Source of the DNA: Setophaga petechia
Taxonomy: Eukaryota > Chordata > Aves > Passeriformes > Parulidae
NCBI GenBank assembly: GCA_024362935.1
Contig: JANCRA010000061.1
Coordinates: forward strand, 3,348,001 to 3,412,000
DNA: 64,000 nt
Direction of reading: 5' to 3'
The position numbers and the translations under genes were made by a program. Of the stretch, positions 1 to 12,500 are shown in pieces (the stretch's first letter is position 1; every line of letters begins with the position of its first letter). Below the pieces are notes generated by a model. The model was not told the origin of the DNA. It saw nothing but the letters and a program-made list of their open reading frames with translations, and searched no databases.

Positions 1-2994
1 AGGAAGAAAATGAAGAGAAAAAGAATTATTTTTGTAAAGAAATAGGGAGCATCTTTCAGCATGCCTGTCTCCGGAGGCTAATTCTTTAATTTTGTAGGCC
101 CAGACTTTAGAAACATAACTACATGAATTTTTGACTTTTAGGCAGATACATTTGTAATATGTTATGTGTATATTGCACCAGATGATTTAAGATGACATGT
201 AAGCACTGTACTTACATGAGCAGGGACTTAAATTTGCAGTCTGGTGTAAGTTGGTCTGATCTGAGTTTATTTTTGGAAAGTATGAAGGTACCTTCTGGCG
301 CAGTTAAAGTCAAAGTGAAATAATAGGAAAGCATAAGGGGCAGGTATGATTCAAGTCAATATGGGGTTAGAAGGCATAGGCCTTTCAAAAAAATCCCATT
401 GCTTGAATTCAATGTATTGTTTGCAGAAAGGTCTTACAGACTGCACATCCTTTTCTGCAAATTCTCGAACCATAATCTATCAAAAGTTCTGCTGTAAGTT
501 CAGCCAGCTCCTCTGTTGCCAAATACAACTTGGGTTTTGTCTTGGGAACAGCGAACATCTGGTAAACAGCAGCTGTTTACCTGCTACCCATATGTGTTTC
601 CCATGCAATTGAGAATTACAGTAAAAATATATCCTTAGGGCTAAGAGCCAACAGATACACAGCCACAAGCAGCCTTCTTGTCAGAACCCAGGGTTTGGAT
701 CTGGTTTTGCTCCTATTAAATTGCTTCAAACTCAGTTAAGACAATGTTGGGGATTTTTCAGTGTATGCCTCATTTTTTTTAGTGTGCTAAGCACTTGCTA
801 ATAAAGGTGAAACTTGTAGGTTCTGGCTTCCATCAGCACTTTTGCCAACTTCGGCTGATTAAAAAAAAACAAACATGAGACCGATATTAAAGTCAAACAA
901 TTTAATTTGCTTGCTGACTCTGGAAACTAAATGCATCATGTTCATGAGGTCTTCTCTACAAGTGCAACTGCTGGGAATGTGTTTTATCAATTTTTTCTCC
1001 AATGACAAGCAAGGTAATAATTTTGTGGGTTTGGGACATGCGGTTTTCAGATGGATGAGGGAAAAGAAATTAAATCTTGCACAGCTTTTCAAATGTTTTT
1101 AAGATGGTGATATTTTGATACTATTGTAGTTATTCACTTTCTATGTAAGCAATGCTCCAAGATAGGAAGGCATCTGTCTCCACTTCCCTGAGGGCGCTGC
1201 AGCACTTGGAAAATAAAATTTTGTTCCTCTACATCTGGCTAAATATGGTGCATTTAGAGACTTTTTTCCAAGTGATGATATAAACTTTGGGTATCTGATA
1301 ATTCTGCTTTCCATGTAATACAGAAAAATATTTGGTTGTCCTAACTGAAATTTCCCAGAGGTAAACTACTCAAAGAGGCAGAAGAGCAAATCCCTGGTTT
1401 TCCATGTTGCTTTTGCCTATTTTTATTGACTATTAAATGTCTGTTTCCTACTGGCCTGCCTCCAGGCTCATCTTGAGATCCATATATTATTTTCATGGCC
1501 TTTAGTGATCAGGCACTGCCAAACTGCTTTAAACTGAAATGGAGATGAGTCATGTTACCTGTGTCTGCTGAGGTTTTGTTGTGCTAGGTACCATCTGCTT
1601 TATCACCTAGGACCACATCATCTGGGAAGGTCAGATGGCATCACTGAGAAATTATCATAATTCAGTTAAACAACTTTGGATGCATCAGCATATTAGTCAC
1701 GATGAAATATACGTATCAATAAAAAATACTTGGTTTTTTTTTTCTAGTTTAGTTGCAAAGTCAAAATCATTCCTACAGAAGCTTGAAATAATGCAGATGA
1801 ATGTCTGAAGAACTTCTCAAACTCTCTCTTGTTTGTAGTGGACCCTACAAAGGATGCAGAATGAGAAAGCAGCGGCAAAGGTATATTTTGTAGGCTGTTG
1901 TGATAAAAAAGATAAAAAAGGATAAAGCAAGACCAATGTATGCTGCTGAAAGAAAGGAGAGCTGTGCAATGAAAGAGACTGACAGAAAGAGTCTGAATTT
2001 TATGTGGCATATATGGGAAAAGCTGCAACATATTCCATTGTTTTGGTTTTTGGATTGGTGGCTTTTTTGCTGTTGTTTTGGGGTTTTTCAGTTGGTTTGG
2101 TTTGGAATTTTTTGTTTCTTTTTTTGGTGCTATGGGAAACCAGATAGATAAAATTCCCTGGCTGGCAAAATCTAGGTTTACTGACAGTTACCACTAGGAC
2201 TAAGACTTGTATGGAAAATCTACAAGAATATTATTACTTTGTGGTGTGACCAAAATAACAGACTAAACTTGTGAGCATGAAGAAACAGAGAGCAGGTATA
2301 AGGACAGGAGTTATTGACATGATTTTATTTATTCATAAGAAGCAGGTCCTCATTCTTAATACTGTTTTTAATTTAGTTTATTTTAACTCACCAAATTTTT
2401 TATGATAACATGGGATAATGTTAAATGAAACTATAGTATGTTTGGGGAATTAATCATTTGGCTGTTACTACTACTACTACTTTGGTAAACTGCTCACATA
2501 AACATAGGGTTGGGCATTAGCCACACAGCTTGAAAGCCATAAATATGTGAAAGCTAAAGCTCACCTTAATTTCAGGGGTTATATAAATTTGACACAGAAA
2601 GACAGAAAAGAAATTGAAATGCAAGACAAGTGGCACAGAGGTCTATCATTCATGAATCTCTCTACCCTACACTCAGATTTCTCCATAGATAGGAAAATGC
2701 AGATGAGAAAAGAGTAAAAAGCTGATATATCATGCTCATAAAACTAAAGCATTAACATATTTTTGAGTGTGAACACTTTTAAAATTGAGTGAGATAAGGA
2801 ATCTAAATTGAATGTACATAGTAATGTTTTCTTAATTTAATACTCAGAGATTGAAAGCTGGTGTCCATGTAGTTTTGTCCTAGTTTTCATGTGCTAAATC
2901 TTGCTGGAGTACCTGCTCTCTATTATAGTGACCCACTGTAATTGCATGGAGAGGAAAAAACAGGGTCTAAAATTACACTAAGGTTGATTTACAG
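1..2994. other. AT-rich non-coding DNA, no gene recognised
   Basis: This stretch holds only short open frames without recognisable protein similarity. It includes a T-rich run near 1733-1745 and a short (TAC)n run near 2466-2480. I see no RNA gene, CpG cluster or transposon signature. It could be intergenic or intronic. Confidence 0.6.
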
Positions 2995-3074
2995 CCCAGC
3001 GAATGAAAATGAGCAGCCTGGAGGTGTTCCAGAGCGAATGGAAGTCGTCACAGATGTGTATTCAGCTCAGGAAG
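2995..3074 (+). CDS. Candidate internal exon of an unidentified gene (80 bp)
   Basis: The segment is preceded by an acceptor-like sequence (TTGATTTACAG) and followed by a near-consensus donor (GAAG|GTAAGC). It holds three CpG dinucleotides in 80 bp, while the flanking sequence has almost none. Two frames are open across it. One encodes PANENEQPGGVPERMEVV followed by TDVYSAQE, with one split base at each end. The other encodes a peptide starting QRMKMSSLEVFQ. I do not recognise either peptide. The polypyrimidine tract is weak. The open frame continues to about 3394 past the donor, but that extension has the look of random open sequence. This may be an exon of a large gene spanning the left of the window, or a chance match; the call rests on splice-site shape and CpG retention only. 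Confidence 0.3.
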
Positions 3075-6000
3075 GTAAGCCAGCTACACATGGAGCTGAT
3101 GAGAAACCTCCCTTTCCTTCACCTCCTCCTCTCCACAGAAAGACACAACCCAATAATCCTCATGTCCCCATGGGACTGGTGTCCACAAGGACGTGGTTCA
3201 GACAGGACTGCTCCTGGCACATGCTGGTGGTGTGTGACTGGTCCTTTTCTGTCCAGACTGCAGCAATAACAAGGTTTTCCAACTTACAGTGCACAAATAG
3301 CAATTGTCTCTTGGACAAAGATAGGGGGGAGAGATATCCCAAGTCTTTTCCCATAGTAATCTGTAGCTCCCAAATATTTTCCCATTGCTTTTAGTTGTAA
3401 AGAAATCAAATGTTTATTCTCTTTGTAGTCTTATGATTCTCATTTCAGCCTTAAAACCAACCTTCTAGAGGAAATACAAATTAAAGGTCTTAAGAGGTTT
3501 CACTTGCTGTTTAGTGGTCAGAGCTTTGGTTGTTCTGAAAAAGATGTTAATTGCCATCAAATGGGAGTGTTGTGTCTGATTCAGTAAAAACACGTTTTGA
3601 AAACTCAGCATGAAAGCTATCTGTTTGAAAATACTTACAAAAGTGCAACCATGCATAGACCATTCTTGCTTAGACCACTGTAAAAAAAGAGTGAATGGTA
3701 GAAACAATCTTTTTTGCTACAAACCACTAGAGTACAGAGGCATTTATCAGGGTAGAAATCAATTGCAAGCAAACAGCCAGATCTTGGTATTAATTCAGTG
3801 ACTCGTTCTTCACAATGTATCCAAAGCTAAATTAAAAAGATATTTCAGCATAGTCAGGATCGCATTTTAGGGATTTTATGATAATGAGGAAGGCCCTTAG
3901 TTGGCAACTTTATCTAATTGAAAAAACTTAATTTCAACTTTAGAGATAAAAATTAATTTGCATATTTCCCTTCTCCTTTAGACCCATTTGCAAAACATGA
4001 AGCGTTGCAGTGCTTCTAAATCAGAGCCTATTTTTTTTATTACTGCTTTCAGAAACGAGAGTGGAAGTAATAGACCTGGCAGAGCTTCTAAGCAGTGCTA
4101 TGCATTGCTGTTCACTGCATCTATATAAATTACTGGTAGCTGGGAGGCAGCAGGAATGGTGCTAGAGTTGTGACCCAATAAAGATGAGGTGCAAAAATTC
4201 TCAATATAAGTACATAGAGATTTAGCTAGCCAAATTCCTTAGGACTCCAACCCTTCAACTGGAAGCTTCATTCCACTTCTTCCCAGTTATTACAACCTTC
4301 CATGAACATAAGTTAGAGCCTGGTTAAGACTGGATAAGCTGCATCTCTGCAGGAGTATTGTCTTTATTCAGCACCTACAGAGATGATAACTTTTCTTTTC
4401 CTCTAGTACCTTAAGCTAAGACTGTGAAGCTTACTGTCTCCTAAACTTTTGCCTATATTTAAAATAAATTTTTACTTTAGAAAATGTACACAAGAGTAAC
4501 TTTATTACTAAGATTTTAAGTAAGACCATTTAATTTTCAATCTTTGAAGGAAATCCCTGAATCTTCTTTCCTGAGTTTGTTTTCATGCCTTGAGGAATGC
4601 CAGACCTGGAAGGCTTTATTAACCTGAGGCAGAACCCGGCCTGTGCTACGCCACAGCTATGTAAGTAGATGTGTGGGCACAAAGTTCTCATCCTGACCCA
4701 GGCCCGACCTTTTAATGCCTTTTAACTGGTCTGTGCCTGACCCTGATCACTGACTCTGGCGCCGAGGCTGACCTGGGATTGTCACTCTTCATCCTGACTC
4801 ATCACTGTTCATGTCAGCCAAAACAAGGCTCCTGGCTTTCCTGCCCTCATGGGGCTGCCAGCCCCTTCCCCAACACCCTTTAGGGCTGTGGAGAGAAGGC
4901 TGCTTAAAGTGTGGCCAGAGCCAAGGGAGAAATTGTGGAGCTGAAAAAGTTATGTACATTTTGCCAAAAAAAGTGTAGGGCTCCTTCACTTCCAAGTCCT
5001 ACCGTTTTGAAAGCTCTGGGATAACTTAAGTGCCAAGAAATTATGTTGGTATTAGACTGAAGAGGCTCAGAAATGAAATAAGCTGTATTTATGACAAAAT
5101 ACTGAAGCACTTCAACTACATTTTCCTTGCATTAAATTAACTTTGTCCATTGAGAGCAAAATGTTATCTTTGGGCTGTGGTGTTTTGGAATTTTTTTACT
5201 TATTCTCATTTGGCTTGGTTTGGTTTTGGACACAGGAAAATTCTGTAGAAAGCAGTGAGTTGTAGTCAACATTTCTACAGATATAACTGAACATAAAAAT
5301 GACATATAAATAATAAATCTTGCTAGTTTTCCACAGCTGAAGAAGATTTTGGACAGGCTACAGATAAGCTAGAAACTGATCCATGCATTTTTAATCTGTA
5401 TGTTTTTATTTCCTTTATCTAAAACACTGCTTGTTTGCTTTATTCACAAAAGAGCTTGAAGATTGCAGCAGCAAGCTCCACTACAATCCTAATGAGTTCA
5501 GTGAGGCTAAATGGTGCAAGATAACACAATCTAAGGAGATGTTTTTTCATCTTTATTTTTTGGTACTGTTCAGAAAATGCCATTAAAAATACTCTCAAAA
5601 AAGATGCTTCAGACCTAATTGTTCTCATGATGAGGAAAGATTATGAAAACCTGAATTTAATTTTTCTTTGGTAGGCAAAGCTGAGAGAAAATGTCTGAAA
5701 ATTTGTCCCAGATTCCTAAGAGTTCTAAGAGTTCTACAGTTTTTCAAAGTACACTTTGGTGAATATGTGTTTTGACTAGAAGGCACAACTTAACACCCAC
5801 TTATCTGGTGGGGGTTTGTGACAGCTTCAGTCATCACAGCTATTCCTCTTCTCTGGAAGTGGCTGATGAGTTTTTTGAAGGGATCATGTCTCTCTGCCCA
5901 CCCAGAGGTCTGAATGCTGTAATTCTGAGTAAGGCACTATTACCCTTTCCATATTTTTTAATTATTCCTGGTCTCTGTAGGCAACTCAGAATTCCCTATC

Positions 6001-9000
6001 TCAAACATCCATGTAGTAAATGGACATCTGTTTTAGTACTGGAAATCTGTCCAATACCCTTCTGAACTCAATGAACTTAATTTGCTGCTAAATTACTCAT
6101 TTAGTTCACATTTCCAGTGCCTTTTACTTCTCTGTTTTGATACTTTAATTTTATTACCTACAGTACCTTAACCTTTTTGAGTTCACTGCTAGGCTTTCAA
6201 ATAATGTGTTCAATCAACATTTTTGCTCTCTATTCACAGGATATTTTTGAACTCCAGCTCTTCTACAGTCTCATATATCTGTACACACTATTATCCTCCA
6301 GGCCAGTCTTCTAGTCTATCTCACTGTCAAAAATGCCAATCTCTTTTGCATTCCATAAATTATCACCTGAATACTTTGCTTATTCCTTGCCATTACTATG
6401 CTTTGAGCTTTTTTCAGATGACTCCCTTACATAACTGTGCTGCAAGGTGTTATCCAGAATTACTCATGCCTGAGCCTAATTTTCTCCTTCAATTAAAACC
6501 ATTAAATTGGTCAGTCAGGAAATCTATTAATTATTTTTCCTAAACCCCAGCCAAGCTAGAAAAGACTCTGAATAGCAGTCAGTCAGAAAATATGTTAACT
6601 CCTGAGTGTGCTGGAAGTGTAACTTGCAAGTTAGTAGTTACATCAAATGCCATCACTGCCTTTAGAATGGACTTTAAAATTAACCACACCTGAAAAGCTG
6701 GTTAATTATTGTTTGGATAATACAGCATTTTTCTGATGCCAAAGCCAGTGTCACACTTGTGTTTTAGTGTCTGTAAGCTCATTGATGAGAGAGTTTGCCT
6801 TCTCTCTGTGACCTGAAAAACATATTAATATGTAAGAGAATTGTTCATGAAAAAATGGAGGAAAATATGAGGAGAGGCAGAAAAGTCTGTCCTGGAAGAG
6901 AAAGATTTTGAGCAAATTGGGTGTCACTAAAGACAAGCATCAAAGCACTAGAGAATGAGAGCTGGGCCTGTGAGAGATTCAGTCACTGAAGTTTGAACAG
7001 AAAGGAACAGGACTTTGTACTGATAACATTTAAATAAGGTTCCACAGAATGAAATTATGATGGTGTTTGCTTCAAATTTTCGTTGAGTTTCCTATCAGGG
7101 ACTGACATAAAAAATTTCAAAATTACACCAGCTGGGTTCTGTACGCTTAAGTGGCACCTCTTGGAGTCAGAAAACTCTCGAGTTTGCTAGGTGAGGAAGA
7201 CCAGTAAATGAAAATGATCCTGGCCTGATACCCCCCACTCCTTGAGGCTCAGCCCTTTGCCTGTTGAGAAGATGCAAAGGCTTCTGAAGTGAGTATTTCA
7301 CTGAATTTAGGGGGATTTTTCTCAGGTGTAACTTCCACAGGCTCTATGTTTGTGTGCATGCAAGTGCAAATCCCACGTTCTTAGGTATGTTAGATTTGCA
7401 CTCAAGTTAGACATATAAGTCACTTACTGTCATGCTTATTGCAAACTACATAGAACCTACTGCTAAATTTTTAAATTAGGCTTTCAGTTTAAGTGCTGTT
7501 GAAACCTTTAGGCCTGAACTGTTTGTCAAGTCCAGGGCTAGGTTTGACAAGGAAGTCCACTCTGAATGACTTAAGGGCATCCCTTCACCCTTTTTGTCCT
7601 TACCCTTTTACATTCTTCCATTGTTTGCATCCCCAACCTCCACCTAGAAAATTTATGGTTGATTTTAGATTTTCAGTCTGATTTATTTTAGATTTTTAGT
7701 CTTATTTTTTTGTATGCTTTAACCATCCAGCAAGTAGTAGGGTGAGCCTTGCCAACAAACTTTGTTATTGCTTTTGCTTTTATATTAACCCTTCTTTTGC
7801 CAATACTTTTGCTGGTTTTTCCTTGAGTGGCATAAATCATTCATTTGCAACAGCTTGTAAAGAGTTTTGAGGGTGGATGACAGATGTGGAAAGAAAAAGC
7901 AGCTTCTCCACTTCCTCTTGGGAAAAAAAGAAAAAGTAAATGTGGTTTCATTTACATACAGAACATTTTCTCACATAATTTCTGCTCTTTTATTATGAAT
8001 GTTGCACAGAGCACTTAAGTTGTCAGAATGCTACACTGCATAAATAGGCTTTGTTTTAGGAAATTTCATTTCCACAGGAGAGGACACTATGCCTACAACT
8101 TTTCCTCACAGCACTTGTTCAGTGCCTTTCACTGCTTACCTGGCTCACAGCTGTCAAATATGGCACAGACTTGTCTCTAATGATCAGATTATCTGCAGCA
8201 GAGTACAGAGGATGCTTTTTCATCTTCATATATTGTCCCAGAAACTGAAGAATGGCTCATTTCCAAAGTCTGATCTGTGAGTGCTTTCTAGAGACTCACC
8301 TGAAGATGTAGCAGGATACAAAAATTAACACACATCAATAAACTTCCTACTTTAAAAAATAAACTGGTGACAGATGCATCATTGTGTGTGTAATGCACAG
8401 GAAGTGTAAATGGTAAACTCAGTTATTTGTAGGGATTTTGACTGGAGGTTATTTGTCTTTCTGTTGTTCTAAGTGACAGCAGGGACAGACAACACCTCCT
8501 GGACTGAGGCTCATGGAGGTAATTTTTGTTGGACTTAATGGTTACTGCAACACCACAGACATGGATTGCTGAAGGAAATGGCAGTGCATTGCATCAACCA
8601 TATAATTAAACTTTTAATGAATTTAGTTCTGTGTCTTCTTACAGCCAGCTTCCTTTTTCCCTCTGAGAGTGGTATAGACTGGTCTTCAAATAGGTGAAGA
8701 CAGAGAGATTCTGCAGGCATTTCACTGATCTGCCATGGCAGGGGTCAGGACTTTGTTCTGTCACAACTGTATTGCCCTTTCACTAACCTACTGTCCCTTC
8801 TTCAGAGATATCTAATCTTAGAGTATTTGCTCCTGCTTTGAAACTCTTTTCAAGCCATTTTTTGGTTTGACACAGGTACTTTTTTCTTCTGATCCTTGCA
8901 GCCAAGGTTATAAGCTCAGTCTCAGATGTTAGCCTCACTGTAGATATGGGCTGCTCTCAACTGGATTCACTGGAACACTCTACTGAGATACTCATTAATT

Positions 9001-12000
9001 GTTAGTGTGTGTTAAACAGACAGGAAGCCTGCTGTCAGAGAATGACCAGTAATAAATTCCTTCACACACTATTAGGAATAAAGGGAAACCTTTGGAACAG
9101 GAATATCAACACTTGTCACAGTGCTAGAGTCCTCCTGCTATTATTTTCCTTTTCTGCAGTCTCATTTGACCCAGCTAGACAGATGTGATTTTATTAGAGA
9201 CACTCACTATCACCTGGCAGCCATCCTCCTTTTTATTTTATGTGTGTCAATAAAGTACTGTGGAGTTGCCTGGTATAACAATGTCAAAGAAAAAATGTCA
9301 TCTCTCTCTATGTTCAGACTGATTTTAAAGGAATCTGTCCTTATGCGTAAGTCAATATAGTGAGGTATGGAAGATATTCTTCAAACACAGAACAGGCCTT
9401 TTCTAACATTTTTCTTTGGGAGAGAATCTATGAGATGAACTTTAAGTGAAATTTCATTCTGTGACACCTTCAACATTTATTTTCTACAAAGTTCTTTCTT
9501 TTTCCATGTCACTATTTTTTAAAAATCTGCTTACTAGGATGATATATGGATTGCTTAGAAATGCTTTATTTTGTTTTATATGCTTTGTAGGGACTACAGA
9601 GCTCTGGGGCCAAGGAAGAAGGCTTTGATTTCTACATTGCTCATTCCACATTATCCCTGTGTGTGCAACCCAAAACCATAAATATTGTATAAAACCTGAT
9701 AGCTTTATTGAAGCAATGTGTTATGCTCCTTCTCCTTTGATTGCAGCACATCACACGGGGAAAGGACTGGAAAATGGCCTCAGTAGTGTTAGATTTCAAG
9801 GTCTTCATGGGCCCAGAATGGAATGATGCTGCAGATAGTCACAAGCTTATGTCGTTGAAAGTGTATAGGTATGCTACTGAGATGATGCATTCCTACGCTC
9901 CTCACTCATTCAGTTTATAACTTCTTGTATTCTGAGCTGACCTTTTCAAGTGTCTCTTTTGCCTAGGATACTGAAAGAGCACAGACTAATACATGTTAGT
10001 GCCCTTGGCACTGGTCAGTTCAAGTGTCCCTTGGACTGTTTGGTTTCAAAGAAATTTCATATCTCTCAACTCTTGTTGAAGCTGAGGAAAACACAGCATT
10101 CTCTGAATTTGATGCAGTCAAAATGGGGGAAGGAAGAATGAAAAAACAATATGAAAAATTATTTTCATTTAACACCTCAGTCGTCTGACAAGATCATTAC
10201 ATTTTCTGTTTTTATTTCTCCCTTAGTCTATTGAATGCTGAATTGTCAATTTATAGCTGGAGAGGTGGTGGATTTATTCCCTTCCTGCATCATATAATTC
10301 ACAGTGAAATCCATTTCTGAAATGAAAAAATGCTGAGAGTATGATATGAATAAAACTGGATTTAACAATTAAAATTCCTCCAAAGAATGAGTTTTGACTT
10401 CTATTGCAGCCTTGTGAATGAGAGTGGAAATGCTACTGATTTAATATCTTGCCAATCCTATGAATTTTAATAGTGTATTATCATGTCAGTCATTTTATAT
10501 CTGAGTCTAACTAGCAGTTGGATACAATTATTATAATGATTTCCTATAATTGGTAAGCTGGAAGTGGGAGTACTTAACAGCTGGATAGAATGCATAAGGC
10601 TTGAGAATAAGTGTTTGTTAAAGAGTTGTTCTCTTCAACCTTTAGATCACAGCCCAGCATCCTGATGGTATGTCTTGAACCAATCATGAATCACCAGGCC
10701 ATCACCACATCATTTTCTTCCACTTCATCACTGGAAAAGATTAATTATTTGGGCAGATAGCAATGCTTAAAAATGTTTGGATATTATACTAGAAAATTGC
10801 GCCTAGCCAGCAAAATGTCTATAAGAGTTAACTTCAGAAATTTTCATAAATTCCAGATAAAGTGGAAGTGAATTGGTTCATAATATGACTCAGTAGAGTG
10901 AACACATTGATGTGTGATTTTTTTATCTTACAGGAAGAAAACTATTGTTGTGGTTGTTTGTGGTTTGAATTTTTTTTATTTATTGTTTTTAGAGAAGCCT
11001 TCAAGTATCGAAGTGTAGTGGTTCCAATTCTGATGGGGACTAATCATTATAGACTCATTTTCCTGCCATATGGACAACTCAATCAAACTAAATGATGTAA
11101 TGTTTTCTACTGGTTTATTTTCCTTTGGCTAGACCATGTGAAACCTGTTGACCGTCTGTCTTTCCTTCTCTTCTCCCTCAGTGAATATAGAATAGAGGAA
11201 AATTTTTTTCTAATGCATTTTACTCTTTTACACTTAATTTTCAAAGCTATGTGTATGTTCATTTTACACACCTACCTATGCACACATGAATATCTGATCA
11301 GTATTTTGACTCAGAAGATGAATAATTACCAGAAATTAGAATAAAATTAATTTCTAGTAATGATACTTATCAAGACGACATGTAAATAAGAACTCAGTTT
11401 GTGTCATTGTTGGTATCACAAACTTATTGAACTGTGAAGAAAAAGAACAGGATGATATTAAAAAGCATGAACATATGGGGTGCTGAAGGGATTATAGGCA
11501 GTCTGTAATGGAGTCACAATGTAGAATTTACAGCCAAGAAAACACACATCAAAGACTCTGCAACTAATATGAAAAGGTGATGTGTGTCTTAACAAGTTGG
11601 AGGAGTATCTGAATTTTTTTACAGAAATAAGTTGCAAATGAAAAAAGAAAGCTCAAGCAGATAGAAACCTTTAATGGAAGGGACTGCTCCTCCACAAACA
11701 GCTACAGGATTTTATTGAAAAATTCAAGAAGGAACATACTTTTTGCTTATTCATTTGTTTTCAGAGTTTAGCTGCTCTATTTCTTTATTGATAGAATATG
11801 AAATCTATCTGAAGTATTAAATCCATACTGTTGTGGCATTTATTAACTTGACTAGAAGAAGGAAAGTAGACTGCATCGTTATACCAATATTTTATTGATT
11901 TTCTGTCTTTTATTCTTATCTCACTGTTATGGTGACTAATTACTGAGAACATGCTGCTTTTACTGGGCTCTCTCAAGGCAAGCTAATTACATGGCTCTAA

Positions 12001-12476
12001 TTAAATGATTTTTTTATGCAGACTTAACTTTTCTCATTTCATTTAAAGTGGCTTTATACTGTGTTGAGAAAGAGAAAAGGGGTACTTCTAACATAAGTAG
12101 CAAAAAACTTCAAATCTTGATTTTGCCTCCAGAGGAAAAAAATGGGAATATAAGATGCTCTACTAAAATTTTTCTTCCTGAAGAGAGTAGAATGCTGGCA
12201 TTCCTGATATCCTGGTATTCTTTTTTCACATTTTTCACTTCCTGAATTCTAATATCTTTAAATGAAGGAGCTTGCAGGAACACAACATGGTAGGAGATAT
12301 TTAAACAACCTTTAAACCAGGTGGCATTCTTAAGAATGAGCGATTTGGGCAGGCTTCAAAAAATAACCCATTAATCTCAATTTATTTTCTAGTAGATGGA
12401 CATATAGATGGGCTTACTTGGAAAACACAACTGCAGTTGGTATCATGTGCAACGATTACTCCTAAAAAATACTGGG
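3075..12476. other. AT-rich non-coding DNA, no gene recognised
   Basis: Short open frames here are at the level expected by chance in AT-rich DNA. One CpG-containing patch near 4750-4775 is isolated and not inside a convincing frame. I see no CR1 tails, tRNA-like structures or tandem arrays. Confidence 0.55.
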
Positions 12477-12500
12477 ATGCATAATAATGTTATTATGCAT
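12477..12500. repeat. Perfect inverted repeat with POU/octamer-like half sites
   Basis: Two 11-bp arms, ATGCATAATAA and its exact reverse complement, are separated by TG. Each arm contains ATGCATAAT, which resembles binding half sites of POU-homeodomain factors. It could be a protein-binding site or a chance hairpin in AT-rich DNA; nothing next to it indicates a promoter. Confidence 0.6.

Noticed and set aside
3075..3394. Continuation of the open frame beyond the candidate exon
   Set aside because: A consensus donor precedes it, and the peptide has no conserved features.
9751..9822. Exon-like segment after TTTGATTGCAG
   Set aside because: The donor (AAG|GTCTTC) is weak, and the peptide is unrecognised with no CpG enrichment.
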